Assembly: GCA_020024455.1 (NCBI GenBank) | Contig: JAHHTU010000030.1 | Location: 1 to 33,183, forward strand | Length of the DNA: 33,183 bases | Source of the DNA: Anaerotignum sp. | Lineage (GTDB): Bacteria; Bacillota; Clostridia; Lachnospirales; Anaerotignaceae | Direction of reading: 5' to 3' | Shown here: in pieces, positions 15,118-23,807 of the stretch | How the letters are laid out: every line of letters starts with the position of its first letter | Numbering within the stretch: the first letter of the stretch is position 1 | Made by a program: the position numbers and the translations under genes | Notes under the pieces: model-generated | Told to the model about the DNA's origin: nothing | Seen by the model: the letters and a program-made list of their open reading frames with translations, nothing else | Database searches by the model: none

Positions 15118-15780
15118 TTAAATTGCTTTTAGTATCGTAGATGCAAAAATATGAGGATTTTCCAAAATCGCATCGTTGATAGTATCATTTATGTTGCCGT
15201 CAATTTCGATTGTCATTACCGCAGTACCGCCTTTTCTGTCCCTGCATAATGAAAACCCATGGATATTGACACCATGTTCTGCCAAAATGTTTGTCACAAC
15301 CGCAATCATGCCCGGTACGTCTTGATGTGGAATAATCAAAGTATCGGATTTACCGGAAATAGAAACTTCTGTGCCATTGATTTTGTTGATGATGATATTA
15401 CCACCACCGACAGAAGCCCCTTGCACGGTTGCAACATTTCCATCTGCGTCTGTCAATATGATTTCCGCTGTATTGGGGTGTGCATCGCTGATGTCTACTT
15501 CTTCAAAAGAAAATTCCAATCCTTCTTGTTCGGCAATTTCCATGCTCACACGAATACGTGCATCATCTGTGTCCATGCCCAATATGCCGGCAATCACGGC
15601 TTTGTCTGTGCCATGTCCTTTATATGTTTTCGCAAAAGAACCACTGAAATGAATTTCTGCTTTTACAGGTCTTGTCCCCAATATAGACCTTGCATATTTT
15701 CCAATTCTGACAGCACCTGCTGTATGAGAACTGGAAGGCCCTATCATCACAGGACCAATAATATCAAATGCTTGTAACAT
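15118..15780 (-). CDS. sdaAB: L-serine dehydratase, iron-sulfur dependent, beta subunit
   Basis: A 220-residue beta chain. The N-terminal part has the family's GPVMIGPSSSHTAGAVRIG and FSGSFAKTYKGHGTDKA signatures. Residues about 149-220 form an ACT domain (IIPHQDVPGMIAVVTNIL, VNIHGFSLCRDRKGG), a probable serine-sensing regulatory site. AGGAG 7 nt before the ATG sets the start. It is the first gene of sdaAB-sdaAA-sstT, behind a near-consensus promoter. Confidence 0.97.
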   Translation of the reverse strand: MLQAFDIIGPVMIGPSSSHTAGAVRIGKYARSILGTRPVKAEIHFSGSFAKTYKGHGTDKAVIAGILGMDTDDARIRVSMEIAEQEGLEFSFEEVDISDAHPNTAEIILTDADGNVATVQGASVGGGNIIINKINGTEVSISGKSDTLIIPHQDVPGMIAVVTNILAEHGVNIHGFSLCRDRKGGTAVMTIEIDGNINDTINDAILENPHIFASTILKAI

Positions 15781-15868
15781 ACTTACACTCCTTTAATACC
15801 TTCTTTACCCTCTTTGTATTTTATTGCATAGCAATATATACCGCTTATATTTCCTACCAAGTACATAT

Positions 15869-15898
15869 ATTATACATGATAAAATTGAACAAAGTCAA
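15869..15898 (-). promoter_or_regulatory. Promoter of the serine operon
   Basis: TTGACT (15893-15898) and TATAAT (15869-15874) with an 18-bp spacer. About 90 nt of leader precede sdaAB. The rest of 15781-16075 is very AT-rich and has no strong terminator for the upstream permease gene; a weak stem ACAAAT/ATTTGT lies at 15940-15958. Confidence 0.85.
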
Positions 15899-15917
15899 TA
15901 GAATTTATCAAAAAAGT

Positions 15918-15983
15918 TTACAGCATAAGGACATTTTTACCACAAATAATACATTTGTCTTTTTTACAGGGACACTTTTCCAT
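15918..15983 (-). CDS. Possible cysteine-rich micropeptide, 21 aa
   Basis: A minus-strand ATG-to-TAA frame of 21 codons between the NCS2 permease and the serine operon reads MEKCPCKKDKC followed by IICGK. Four cysteines in a C-x-C-x4-C-x2-C pattern with lysines resemble metal-binding peptides. There is no ribosome binding site and the surrounding DNA looks non-coding, so it may be chance or a gene remnant. Confidence 0.2.
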   Translation of the reverse strand: MEKCPCKKDKCIICGKNVLML

Positions 15984-16075
15984 TTTTATCTGTTTTTTAT
16001 CTAATATTTTATCAATAAAATGAATTTTTTCTAATTATTATGTATATTTCCATTTTCTTCTATAATTATATGAAA

Positions 16076-17476
16076 TTATACATTTTCTTCTTTTGGCAAT
16101 AACACATTTAGTATGATTGCTACAACTGCTGCCGGCACAATCCCAGAACCACCAAAAATCAACTGTACAGCTTCCGGTGCAGATGCCAAAATAGCACCAT
16201 TGGAACCCATGCCATACCCAACGCCCAAAGCCACAGATAATATGGTCAAATTTCTGGCTGTCATTTCTTCTTTTGTCACTAGTTGGATACCACTGACCAC
16301 AATCGAAGAAAACATCATCACCGCTGCACCACCCAATACTGCTTGCGGCATAATGGAAACCAAAGCCCCCAACTTGGGAATCAGCCCGCACAGTATCAAA
16401 AAGACAGCCCCTGCTGCCAAAGCGGTACGGTTTACCACTTTTGTCATCGCAACCAATCCCACGTTTTGGCTAAATGATGTATTGGGCAAAACGCCAAATA
16501 TTGCCGCAAATGCAGAACCCAATCCATCGCAAATCACACCACCGGATAATTCTTTATCTGTTGCTTCTCTGTCCATACCGCCTTCCATCACGCCGGAAAT
16601 ATCACCAACGGTTTCCACAGCTGTCACCACAAACATAATCAATACCGGTACAACTGCTCGCCAATCAAACACAATTTTTACCGGCATCAAAGCAGGTATT
16701 GCAAACCAACTTGCCTCTTTGACCTTATCCCAGTTCAATACCCATGCTTTTGTGTACGCCACACCATCGGCATTGATTGCCGTTGTTGGCAGCACCAAAC
16801 CCATCAATAACGCTGCGATATATCCTGCAACAATCCCAATCAAAATGGCAGATGTATTTGCAAACCCTTTCATACCATGTTTTGCAAACAATATCACAAT
16901 CAATACAAAAGTTGCCAGCAACAAATTTTCCATAGAACCATAGTCGTGTACACCATTGCCACCGCCAAAAGATGCAATCCCCACAGAAATCAAAGACAAT
17001 CCAATCGAAAGTACCACCGTTCCTGTGACAATCGGTGGAAAAAAGCGACGCAAAGGTTTTAAGAAAAATCCCAAAACACCCTCCATCAAACCACCGATGA
17101 TAGATGCACCCATAATTGCACCATAAGACAATACACCACCGCCCATGGTTGCCACAACACTCTTAAACACGCCAATAAAACCGGAGCTGGTTCCCATAAT
17201 GATAGGCACTTTCCCACCAATCGGCCCAATGGCAAATAATTGCAACAATGTGACCAAACCTGCAACCAACATCGCATTTTGCAACAAGCTGACTTGCAAA
17301 TTTGCAAATTCACTTCCAACACCAAGACCACACGCCCCTGTGATAATCAATAATGGTGTCAAGTTCCCCACAAACATTGCCAATACGTGCTGCAACCCCA
17401 AAGGAATTGCCTGACGCAACGGCATTTTTCCTTCAAAAGAATAGGCTTCTTCTGAAAATACTTTTTTCTGACTCAT
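16076..17476 (-). CDS. NCS2 family nucleobase (xanthine/uric acid type) permease
   Basis: A 466-residue nucleobase:cation symporter-2 protein with about 12-14 membrane helices. The family signature lies in NTSFSQNVGLVAMTKV, matching the Q-N-x-G-x4-T-[KR] motif of nucleobase transporters. The upstream TAVETVGDISG element is also typical, and the QH of LGLQHVLAMF is conserved in helix 1. Length and motif suit the xanthine/uric-acid branch better than uracil permeases, but the substrate is not certain. AAGGAG 9 nt before the ATG sets the start. It is a single-gene unit behind its own promoter; no purine riboswitch is seen upstream. Confidence 0.93.
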   Translation of the reverse strand: MSQKKVFSEEAYSFEGKMPLRQAIPLGLQHVLAMFVGNLTPLLIITGACGLGVGSEFANLQVSLLQNAMLVAGLVTLLQLFAIGPIGGKVPIIMGTSSGFIGVFKSVVATMGGGVLSYGAIMGASIIGGLMEGVLGFFLKPLRRFFPPIVTGTVVLSIGLSLISVGIASFGGGNGVHDYGSMENLLLATFVLIVILFAKHGMKGFANTSAILIGIVAGYIAALLMGLVLPTTAINADGVAYTKAWVLNWDKVKEASWFAIPALMPVKIVFDWRAVVPVLIMFVVTAVETVGDISGVMEGGMDREATDKELSGGVICDGLGSAFAAIFGVLPNTSFSQNVGLVAMTKVVNRTALAAGAVFLILCGLIPKLGALVSIMPQAVLGGAAVMMFSSIVVSGIQLVTKEEMTARNLTILSVALGVGYGMGSNGAILASAPEAVQLIFGGSGIVPAAVVAIILNVLLPKEENV

Positions 17477-17521
17477 TTTCCTTTTCTCCTTGCCTAAATG
17501 GATTTTTTGTAAATATTTTTT

Positions 17522-17550
17522 ATTTTATTTGATTTTCTACAAATTGTAAA
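17522..17550 (-). promoter_or_regulatory. Promoter of the NCS2 permease gene
   Basis: TTTACA (17545-17550) and TAAAAT (17522-17527) with a 17-bp spacer, about 45 nt before the start codon. The DNA between this and the upstream terminator is strongly A/T-tracted and includes a second stem, GGTTGTTTTTT with AAAAAAACAACC (about 17618-17657), of unclear role. Confidence 0.7.
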
Positions 17551-17657
17551 CAAATTCTTTTCTTTTTTTTGCACGGATTTTCATACAAAACATACAATTT
17601 TTTATTGTTTTGCATTTTGGTTGTTTTTTATTTGTTTTTTGTTGCAAAAAAACAACC

Positions 17658-17691
17658 AAAAAATGTGTTTACATTTCTGTAAACACATTTT
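17658..17691 (-). terminator. Rho-independent terminator of the RND-GLUG cassette
   Basis: AAAATGTGTTTACA and its complement form a 14-bp stem with a 4-nt loop, and six T follow on the minus strand. It begins a few nt after the stop at 17695. Confidence 0.92.
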
Positions 17692-17694
17692 TGA

Positions 17695-17991
17695 TTACAT
17701 CTGTTCTATCACTGCCTTTGCTTGTTCATATGCTGCCTCAGGCACCATGATGTAGTAGTAATTTCGGTCGATTTTTCCGTTTCTGCCAAAATCTCTTGCA
17801 TCTAATTTCGCACCACAACCACACACCGGCAATTCTTTTTCATAAGCTCCAACTTTCATATCCGGTATGCCTGCTTGTTCCAACACTTGTTTTGTCTTTT
17901 CCCACAGTTCTTTGTTGCGTTCATCAAATACTGTTTTTCTTCTTGTAAAAAACATACCATCACACTGCCTTTCTTTTTTGTTGCCTATCAT
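17695..17991 (-). CDS. Small conserved-looking cytosolic protein, 86-98 aa
   Basis: I do not assign a family. The core is KELWEKTKQVLEQAGIPDMKVG, then CGCGAKLDARDFGRNGKIDRNYYYIMV and a helix. This layout (helix, a CxC turn, a tyrosine-rich strand, helix) looks like a small alpha/beta fold. The CGCG could bind metal, but two cysteines alone prove nothing. The ATG at 17991 overlaps the stop of the GLUG gene (ATGA) but lacks a ribosome binding site. An internal ATG at 17955 gives 86 residues with a weak AAGG 12 nt upstream. It is the last gene of the cassette and ends at a strong terminator. Confidence 0.7.
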   Translation of the reverse strand: MIGNKKERQCDGMFFTRRKTVFDERNKELWEKTKQVLEQAGIPDMKVGAYEKELPVCGCGAKLDARDFGRNGKIDRNYYYIMVPEAAYEQAKAVIEQM

Positions 17992-20900
17992 TTTGCAATT
18001 TCATTTGTTTCTTGTGTATCTTGTGATTGCTTCTGTTTTTTTCCTCTTTTGGATATGATGCCAACGACCACAAGCAACACAACAATGCCAATCGGTATGA
18101 TTGCATACCAATATGGTGTCACCACTGCAAATACAATCAAATCATTTTCATCTGTTTCAAATCCAATGTAACTGCCATCTGGTTTGCCATCAATCTGCAC
18201 TGCACCCGTTGTTTTCATTTCATACAATCTCACCCAACCGTTGGCATCTGGTTTGCTATATTGTATTTTATGTACTTCCTTATCTTCTGTCGGCAATTTG
18301 ATTTGCCATGCCTCTATAAAAACGCCTGCACTGTCAAATGTAATATTTTCTTCTGCGATTGGAGAAAGCAATACATTTTGTGTATCATCAAATCCACCTT
18401 CTGCCAATACAATGGATTTGCCGCCTTCTTCTCTTGTCTGTTTGGAGGCAATCACAGCATGATTTTTTTCATATTCTGCTTCCAGCACACGGTCAAATGT
18501 TGCAACTGCCGGCATTTCTGCCCATTTCCCACGATATCCTTGTTTTTGCGGTACTGCGGGGAAGGCTTTGTCTGTTGTTTTTTGACCATATTCATATGCG
18601 GTTTCTCCGATGATTTCACCATCAACCACAAATGTGAAATAACAAGCCCCAAATCGTTTTGGAATATCAGGCAATGCCATAAAGTTTTGATAGGACAGTG
18701 GTTCTGCACAGTTGATATAGCTGATATCGTCGATACCGCCCCATTCATTTTCCACAAAATAATTCTGTGCCAATGTGCCATCTACTTTGCCGGCAATCGC
18801 TCCCATATTTTCCACAGCACGATTGATTTGTGTCATTGCCTTACAACCTGTCACATCTGTACCATATCCGACAATCCCGCCGACATATCTGTCACCTTCC
18901 AAAGCTGTTTTTGCTGCCACATTGCGAATGACAGATTCAGAATAGCCCGCAATACCACCGACATAATCACCGCTTTCACTGGTGACTGTACCATATGCCT
19001 GACAATCATACAAACTGCCCATACTCATTTCCCCGACAACGCCACCGACATAATCTTTTTTGGCTTTGACTGCACCATAATTGACAACTTCACGCAATAT
19101 TGCTTTTGTTTGATATTTTTGGTTTAAGGATTTATCTCCCAATTCTTTCAAATCATCTTCCGGGTCAAAATCGTATTCCACCGCAATGCTGCCGGTCACG
19201 CCACCAACATTCACATCACCTTCAATACTGCCCATGTTGTTGCTTTTTTCCACAACGCCTTGTGTGTTATTGCTGACCTGCTCTGAAACATCTTCATAGA
19301 TATCATTTTCATCGTCTGTATCCATCATTTTTTTATAAATATCTCTGAAAATATCCATAATATTGCGAATTTGCTTGTTCATGGCACGCATATCGTCCAG
19401 CAATACATCACTGTTTCCTGTCACTTCATCGCTGATGCTGTCTACCTCGTCCAAAATATAGCCTGCATGGTTCATTAAATTATCGACATTTTCACGATAT
19501 TCTGCATCTAAACCGGATAATTGCGGCACACCGCCTGCACGAAAATCACCAATCGCCCAACGGAATTGTGTAATCATATCTGCAATCCCGACTTGTACGT
19601 CTTGCATACTGTCCACAGAGCGTTGCATTTTTTGCATACCTGCACGCAATTCATCAGACAATTCCATGCCGCTTTCCATTGCTTTTGACATTTCTTTTTC
19701 TGTGTTTTCCACCGCTTCTGTCAAATCTTTACTGGATTGGTGCATATGGTCAATACTTCTTTCCAGTTGTTGCAGTGCATCTAACAATGTCTCCGGTTTT
19801 GTAATTGCAGAAGCAACATTTTTGATATTGCGAAATACCGATGTGATAGCGTCTTTATATCCCATCAAATTACCATTCATGGCATCAATTGCTTTATCCA
19901 TATGGGAAAGCATATCACCGCTTGCATCTGCGGCATTTTCCATTCTTTTTACAGACTGTTTCAAGTACGCCAAGGATTCTCCCATATCATCTGCCACTTC
20001 TTCTCCACGGTACAAAATATCTTCCATATCTGCCAAAAAATCATCTGCTCTTCGGCTCAAATCGTTGGCAATATCCACCGTTTCGTCCACATAATCTTCG
20101 GTACGATGTACCAAATAATCTGTGCTTTTTTTTGCTTCATTGGAATACAAAGAAAGATTTTTCATTCTTTCCGAAAATTGATGAATAGAAGTTTCTGTAT
20201 CATCAATCATGTTGTCCATGATATCTTGTAAAGTAGAAAACGCATCGGAAAGACGTTCCAAATCGTCCTGTGCAAACAACAATGTCATATATGGCTCCAT
20301 CTGTCCGGCAATACCGCCGACATCTTTTCTGCCATAAATACTGCCGCTATTTTTACAATCTTTGATATAGCCTGTTTGTCTGCCGACAATACCACCCACA
20401 TTATACCCCATATGTGGATATCCAACTTCCCCTGTGTTTTTACATTCTTGCACGATACCGGATGAAAAACCGGTGATACCACCTGTATCTGTATGTGCAG
20501 AAACATTTTCCGTTGCATTGATATTTGCAAAATCCACATCGCCAAGTCCCTGTTTGACTTCCTGTTCACTGGTATTGACACTGCTTTCGTTATTGCAACG
20601 TATGATACCGCCCAAGTTTTGCCCTGCAATCCCACCGGTATAATGTTCCCCTGTGACACTGCCTTGTACGGTACAACTTTGTATCAACCCTGTACTTTCG
20701 TTGACACCTGTGATACCACCCACATTCAATTTACCAGAAACATCACCTTTATAAACACAGTTGCTAATTGTGCCTTTATTACTGCCGACAATCCCGCCCA
20801 CCATTTCTTGGCTGCCGGACGGATTCCAATTTCCTTTTACAGATAAATTTTGAATCGTACCCCCCTGCCCAACATAACGAAACAATCCCAATCCTGAGCC

Positions 20901-21197
20901 GGAAGCACCATATTCTGCCATGCTGATGGTATGCCCATTTCCATCGAATGTGCCGTTAAATATGGGAATGGGTTTCCAACCACCATCTAAACGCAAATCA
21001 TTTGCCAGTACCACCGTTTTATTTTTCGACCAACTGTCCAACTTGCATTGTTTGACCAACCAATTCCAATCCTCTTTTGTGGAAACGGAAATGGTACTGT
21101 CCACAGAAGCATATATTTGTTGCAAAGGAACCAGCGGCAATAGCATAAACAACGCCACAGCTCCCGCAATACATCTGTTCCATATTTTATTGTGCAT
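17988..21197 (-). CDS. Membrane-anchored GLUG-repeat/coiled-coil surface protein
   Basis: A 1069-residue exported protein. Residues 1-30 are a signal peptide (hydrophobic 9-25, cleavage after IYA). GLUG-type solenoid motifs ([VT]GGI[VTA]G) recur at about 133, 159, 187, 238, 267 and 293. Residues about 305-640 then switch to long acidic helices rich in Asp, Met, Ser and Asn, predicted coiled coil. GLUG motifs resume at about 664, 717, 746, 772 and 798. A C-terminal beta-rich part, one membrane helix (about 1029-1049) and a basic then polar cytoplasmic tail finish it. AGGAGG 9 nt upstream selects the ATG at 21197; the frame overlaps the RND gene by 11 bp. Function unknown; it is probably an external partner of the transporter. 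Confidence 0.88.
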   Translation of the reverse strand: MHNKIWNRCIAGAVALFMLLPLVPLQQIYASVDSTISVSTKEDWNWLVKQCKLDSWSKNKTVVLANDLRLDGGWKPIPIFNGTFDGNGHTISMAEYGASGSGLGLFRYVGQGGTIQNLSVKGNWNPSGSQEMVGGIVGSNKGTISNCVYKGDVSGKLNVGGITGVNESTGLIQSCTVQGSVTGEHYTGGIAGQNLGGIIRCNNESSVNTSEQEVKQGLGDVDFANINATENVSAHTDTGGITGFSSGIVQECKNTGEVGYPHMGYNVGGIVGRQTGYIKDCKNSGSIYGRKDVGGIAGQMEPYMTLLFAQDDLERLSDAFSTLQDIMDNMIDDTETSIHQFSERMKNLSLYSNEAKKSTDYLVHRTEDYVDETVDIANDLSRRADDFLADMEDILYRGEEVADDMGESLAYLKQSVKRMENAADASGDMLSHMDKAIDAMNGNLMGYKDAITSVFRNIKNVASAITKPETLLDALQQLERSIDHMHQSSKDLTEAVENTEKEMSKAMESGMELSDELRAGMQKMQRSVDSMQDVQVGIADMITQFRWAIGDFRAGGVPQLSGLDAEYRENVDNLMNHAGYILDEVDSISDEVTGNSDVLLDDMRAMNKQIRNIMDIFRDIYKKMMDTDDENDIYEDVSEQVSNNTQGVVEKSNNMGSIEGDVNVGGVTGSIAVEYDFDPEDDLKELGDKSLNQKYQTKAILREVVNYGAVKAKKDYVGGVVGEMSMGSLYDCQAYGTVTSESGDYVGGIAGYSESVIRNVAAKTALEGDRYVGGIVGYGTDVTGCKAMTQINRAVENMGAIAGKVDGTLAQNYFVENEWGGIDDISYINCAEPLSYQNFMALPDIPKRFGACYFTFVVDGEIIGETAYEYGQKTTDKAFPAVPQKQGYRGKWAEMPAVATFDRVLEAEYEKNHAVIASKQTREEGGKSIVLAEGGFDDTQNVLLSPIAEENITFDSAGVFIEAWQIKLPTEDKEVHKIQYSKPDANGWVRLYEMKTTGAVQIDGKPDGSYIGFETDENDLIVFAVVTPYWYAIIPIGIVVLLVVVGIISKRGKKQKQSQDTQETNEIAK

Positions 21198-23628
21198 TTT
21201 TTGGTTCCTCCTCTCCGTTTTGTTCTTGTTTTCTTGTATCAATGACTGCGTGTACGTCCCCTTGTATCACACCTTGTATTTGTGCATCAATATTACCGGA
21301 CACATACCCTTTGATACGTCCATTGACACGCACTTCGCCTTTTGTTTGTTGACTTAACTCCGGTTTTTTCATCACAAATTTTGTGCGTTCGATGATAATA
21401 TCGCCTAAAACCAATATTTCCGGCAATACACACATAACCAAGAATATGGATAATATCGTACCACGTCCCAAACAAATCCCGATAGATGCCACCGTTGGGT
21501 CAGATGACAGGCAACCAATCAAAAGCCCTGCCGCTGCCAACATGGAGCCTGATGTAATAATCGTCGGAAATGCTTGGTTCAATGCTTTTACAATCGCTTC
21601 TTTTGGTGGCATTTGTTTTTTCAAGTCCATATAACGGTTGGAAATCACAATCGCATAGTCGATATTTGCCCCCATCTGTATGGAGCTTACCACCAAATAA
21701 CTGAGGAAGAACAATTTGCTTTGCATCAAATACGGAAATGAGAAGTTAATCCACACACTACCCTGTATCACCAATATCAACAATATCGGCAAACCCACAG
21801 ATTGGAACGTAAACAGCAATACCAATATAACAAACACAATGGATAAAATACTAATCATCACATTATCTCGACTAAATGATGTGGATAAGTCAAAATCACT
21901 TGTGGTATTGCCAACCAAGAAGAAATCATCATAATATTTGGAAACATCTTTACGCAATACATCTAAGAACGCAAATGTTTCCTGCCCTTCTTCCGGCATA
22001 TTCAAATCCAGCACCAGACGGGAATAGTTTTCACCCTGCAACTGATTTTTTGCATCTGTAATTTTTTCATATGCATCATCTAAATCTTTTTGCATTTGGT
22101 CGTCCAATTCCACATAGCCTTCGTCCGCTTCATCATGCACAAACAAAAACATATCAATCAAAGGCACGGCATAGGATTCCAAATCCCCCACGATATGCCC
22201 ATATTGTTCATTTTTGATACCATATGCCGTATATAACAATTTGGAAACTTCAATATCCAAATCCATCATTTCTGCAAATTCTCTTGGTTTGAGTGCATCT
22301 GCCAGCATATAATCGTCCATCGCCTCTGCATTGGCAATCCCCAGTGTCGAATTGATTTCCTTGTGTTTTTCCAAGTCTGCCAGCAACAAGCGTTCCTTAT
22401 CATAATCCCCTTTGGGAATGACAACCGCCAGCACATTCTGTCCTCCAAACACCTCTTTTACCTTATGGTCTGCAATCGTATGTTTGCTTTCTTGTATAGA
22501 TGTAATGTCTGTATATCCATATGCATACGGACACAAAGAGGAAAAATGAAATGCAACCACCAACAACAGCAAAAAAATAGGTGGCACAATATATTCAAAT
22601 TTGATGACCACTTTCCCAATCTTTTCGATATTGGGAACAAAGTTCTTGTGATGTGTACGGTCGATACCCTTGCTAAATATCATCAAAAGTCCCGGCATCA
22701 ATGTAAATACGGAAAGCAAACTGAACAATATTGCCTTAATCAGTACAATCCCCATGTCATACCCAATTTCAAACTGCATAAACATCAGTGCTGCCAGACC
22801 GGAAATGGTTGTCAAACTACTTGCAGAAATTTCGGGAATTGCCTTACTCAATGCAAGGATAACCGCTTCCCTTGCTTCCAAATGTTCCCGTTCTTCTCCA
22901 TATCGGTGACACAATATGATGGCATAGTCTATGGCAAGTGCCAACTGCAACACCACAGTTACGGAATCAGAAACGAATGAAATTTCACCAAATATATAGT
23001 TCGTACCCATATTCAATATTGCCGCTGCACCAAATGTCAACAACAACACAGGGATTTCCATATACGCTTTTGATGTCAGCAACAACACACTGACAATGAT
23101 AATGGCTGCAATCGCCATAATCATTTTCATTTCTTCTGCCAACAATGCAGAACGGTCATTCCCCACTTCTGTGGAAAAATACGCATCATATCCTGCAAGC
23201 AATGCTTCTGCATCTTTTTCTGCCTGTACAGAAACATCATCGTCAACCTCTCCGTCAAACGTAATGTCAAACAGTGCAGCACCATTGCGATAATGGTCTT
23301 CTGTTTCATCAAATTTCACTTCGGTAATACCCTCTATTTTTTCCAAATCCTTTGCAATCTGTTCTGCTTGGGTATACGTGACATGGTTGACCATCGTGCG
23401 TGATGTCGCATATGTAATAAATTCTTCTTCCATAATGTCCAAACCACGTCTTGTTTCCGTTTCTTGCGGCAAATAAGAAGTCAAATCATTATTGACAGAA
23501 ACCCAACCACTTGAAAATATCGAAAATATGGTTGCTGCAATATATAACAGAAAAAATAAATTCCGTTTATCTACAATCACAGTTGCTAATTTTTCCATAA
23601 ACGTTCTACTGTCTGTTTTTTTGCTCAT
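21187..23628 (-). CDS. MMPL/RND family transporter with bactofilin-like C-terminal tail
   Basis: An 813-residue RND-superfamily exporter of the MMPL type, with the usual duplicated 12-helix plan. Helix 1 is at about 23-44, a first external domain at 45-165, and a helix block with LALAIDYAIILCHRY (Asp-Tyr near 234). There is a second external domain, then a second block with MGANIDYAIVISNRY. The paired D-Y motifs are those proposed to couple proton flow. After the last helix the tail (about 763-797) has alternating V/I-x-G rungs (VRVNGRIKGYVSGNIDAQ, VIQGDVHAVID), like the polymerising beta-helix of bactofilins. AGGTGA about 6 nt upstream sets the start. The substrate is unknown, perhaps lipid or cell-envelope material. 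Confidence 0.92.
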   Translation of the reverse strand: MSKKTDSRTFMEKLATVIVDKRNLFFLLYIAATIFSIFSSGWVSVNNDLTSYLPQETETRRGLDIMEEEFITYATSRTMVNHVTYTQAEQIAKDLEKIEGITEVKFDETEDHYRNGAALFDITFDGEVDDDVSVQAEKDAEALLAGYDAYFSTEVGNDRSALLAEEMKMIMAIAAIIIVSVLLLTSKAYMEIPVLLLTFGAAAILNMGTNYIFGEISFVSDSVTVVLQLALAIDYAIILCHRYGEEREHLEAREAVILALSKAIPEISASSLTTISGLAALMFMQFEIGYDMGIVLIKAILFSLLSVFTLMPGLLMIFSKGIDRTHHKNFVPNIEKIGKVVIKFEYIVPPIFLLLLVVAFHFSSLCPYAYGYTDITSIQESKHTIADHKVKEVFGGQNVLAVVIPKGDYDKERLLLADLEKHKEINSTLGIANAEAMDDYMLADALKPREFAEMMDLDIEVSKLLYTAYGIKNEQYGHIVGDLESYAVPLIDMFLFVHDEADEGYVELDDQMQKDLDDAYEKITDAKNQLQGENYSRLVLDLNMPEEGQETFAFLDVLRKDVSKYYDDFFLVGNTTSDFDLSTSFSRDNVMISILSIVFVILVLLFTFQSVGLPILLILVIQGSVWINFSFPYLMQSKLFFLSYLVVSSIQMGANIDYAIVISNRYMDLKKQMPPKEAIVKALNQAFPTIITSGSMLAAAGLLIGCLSSDPTVASIGICLGRGTILSIFLVMCVLPEILVLGDIIIERTKFVMKKPELSQQTKGEVRVNGRIKGYVSGNIDAQIQGVIQGDVHAVIDTRKQEQNGEEEPKNAQ

Positions 23629-23749
23629 GTTCTCACCTTTTTTCCTTGCTATTTTTTCAATATATAAGAATATACCGTCTTTGTATACAGATTTCCATAG
23701 ACAATTCCATGTTTTTGTATATTTTCAAATGTTTTGTTTTTTTATCATA

Positions 23750-23793
23750 AACAAAAGAAAGAGGAGAATTTTTCAAAAACTTTTCTCCCCTTT
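23750..23793 (-). terminator. Probable terminator of the ylxM-trmD operon
   Basis: AAAGGGGAGAA pairs, with one mismatch, with TTCTCCTCTTT across an A/T-rich loop, and a CTTTTGTTT tail follows. It lies 15 nt after the trmD stop. Confidence 0.6.
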
Positions 23794-23807
23794 GCCCCAT
23801 GTTTGTT

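Noticed and set aside
15768..16004. Plus-strand 78-codon frame in the gap before the serine operon
   Set aside because: Composition reflects AT-rich intergenic DNA, there is no ribosome binding site, and it runs opposite to the serine promoter.
17477..17657. Purine riboswitch before the NCS2 permease
   Set aside because: None of the conserved junction or loop sequences is present; the leader is short and A/T-tracted.
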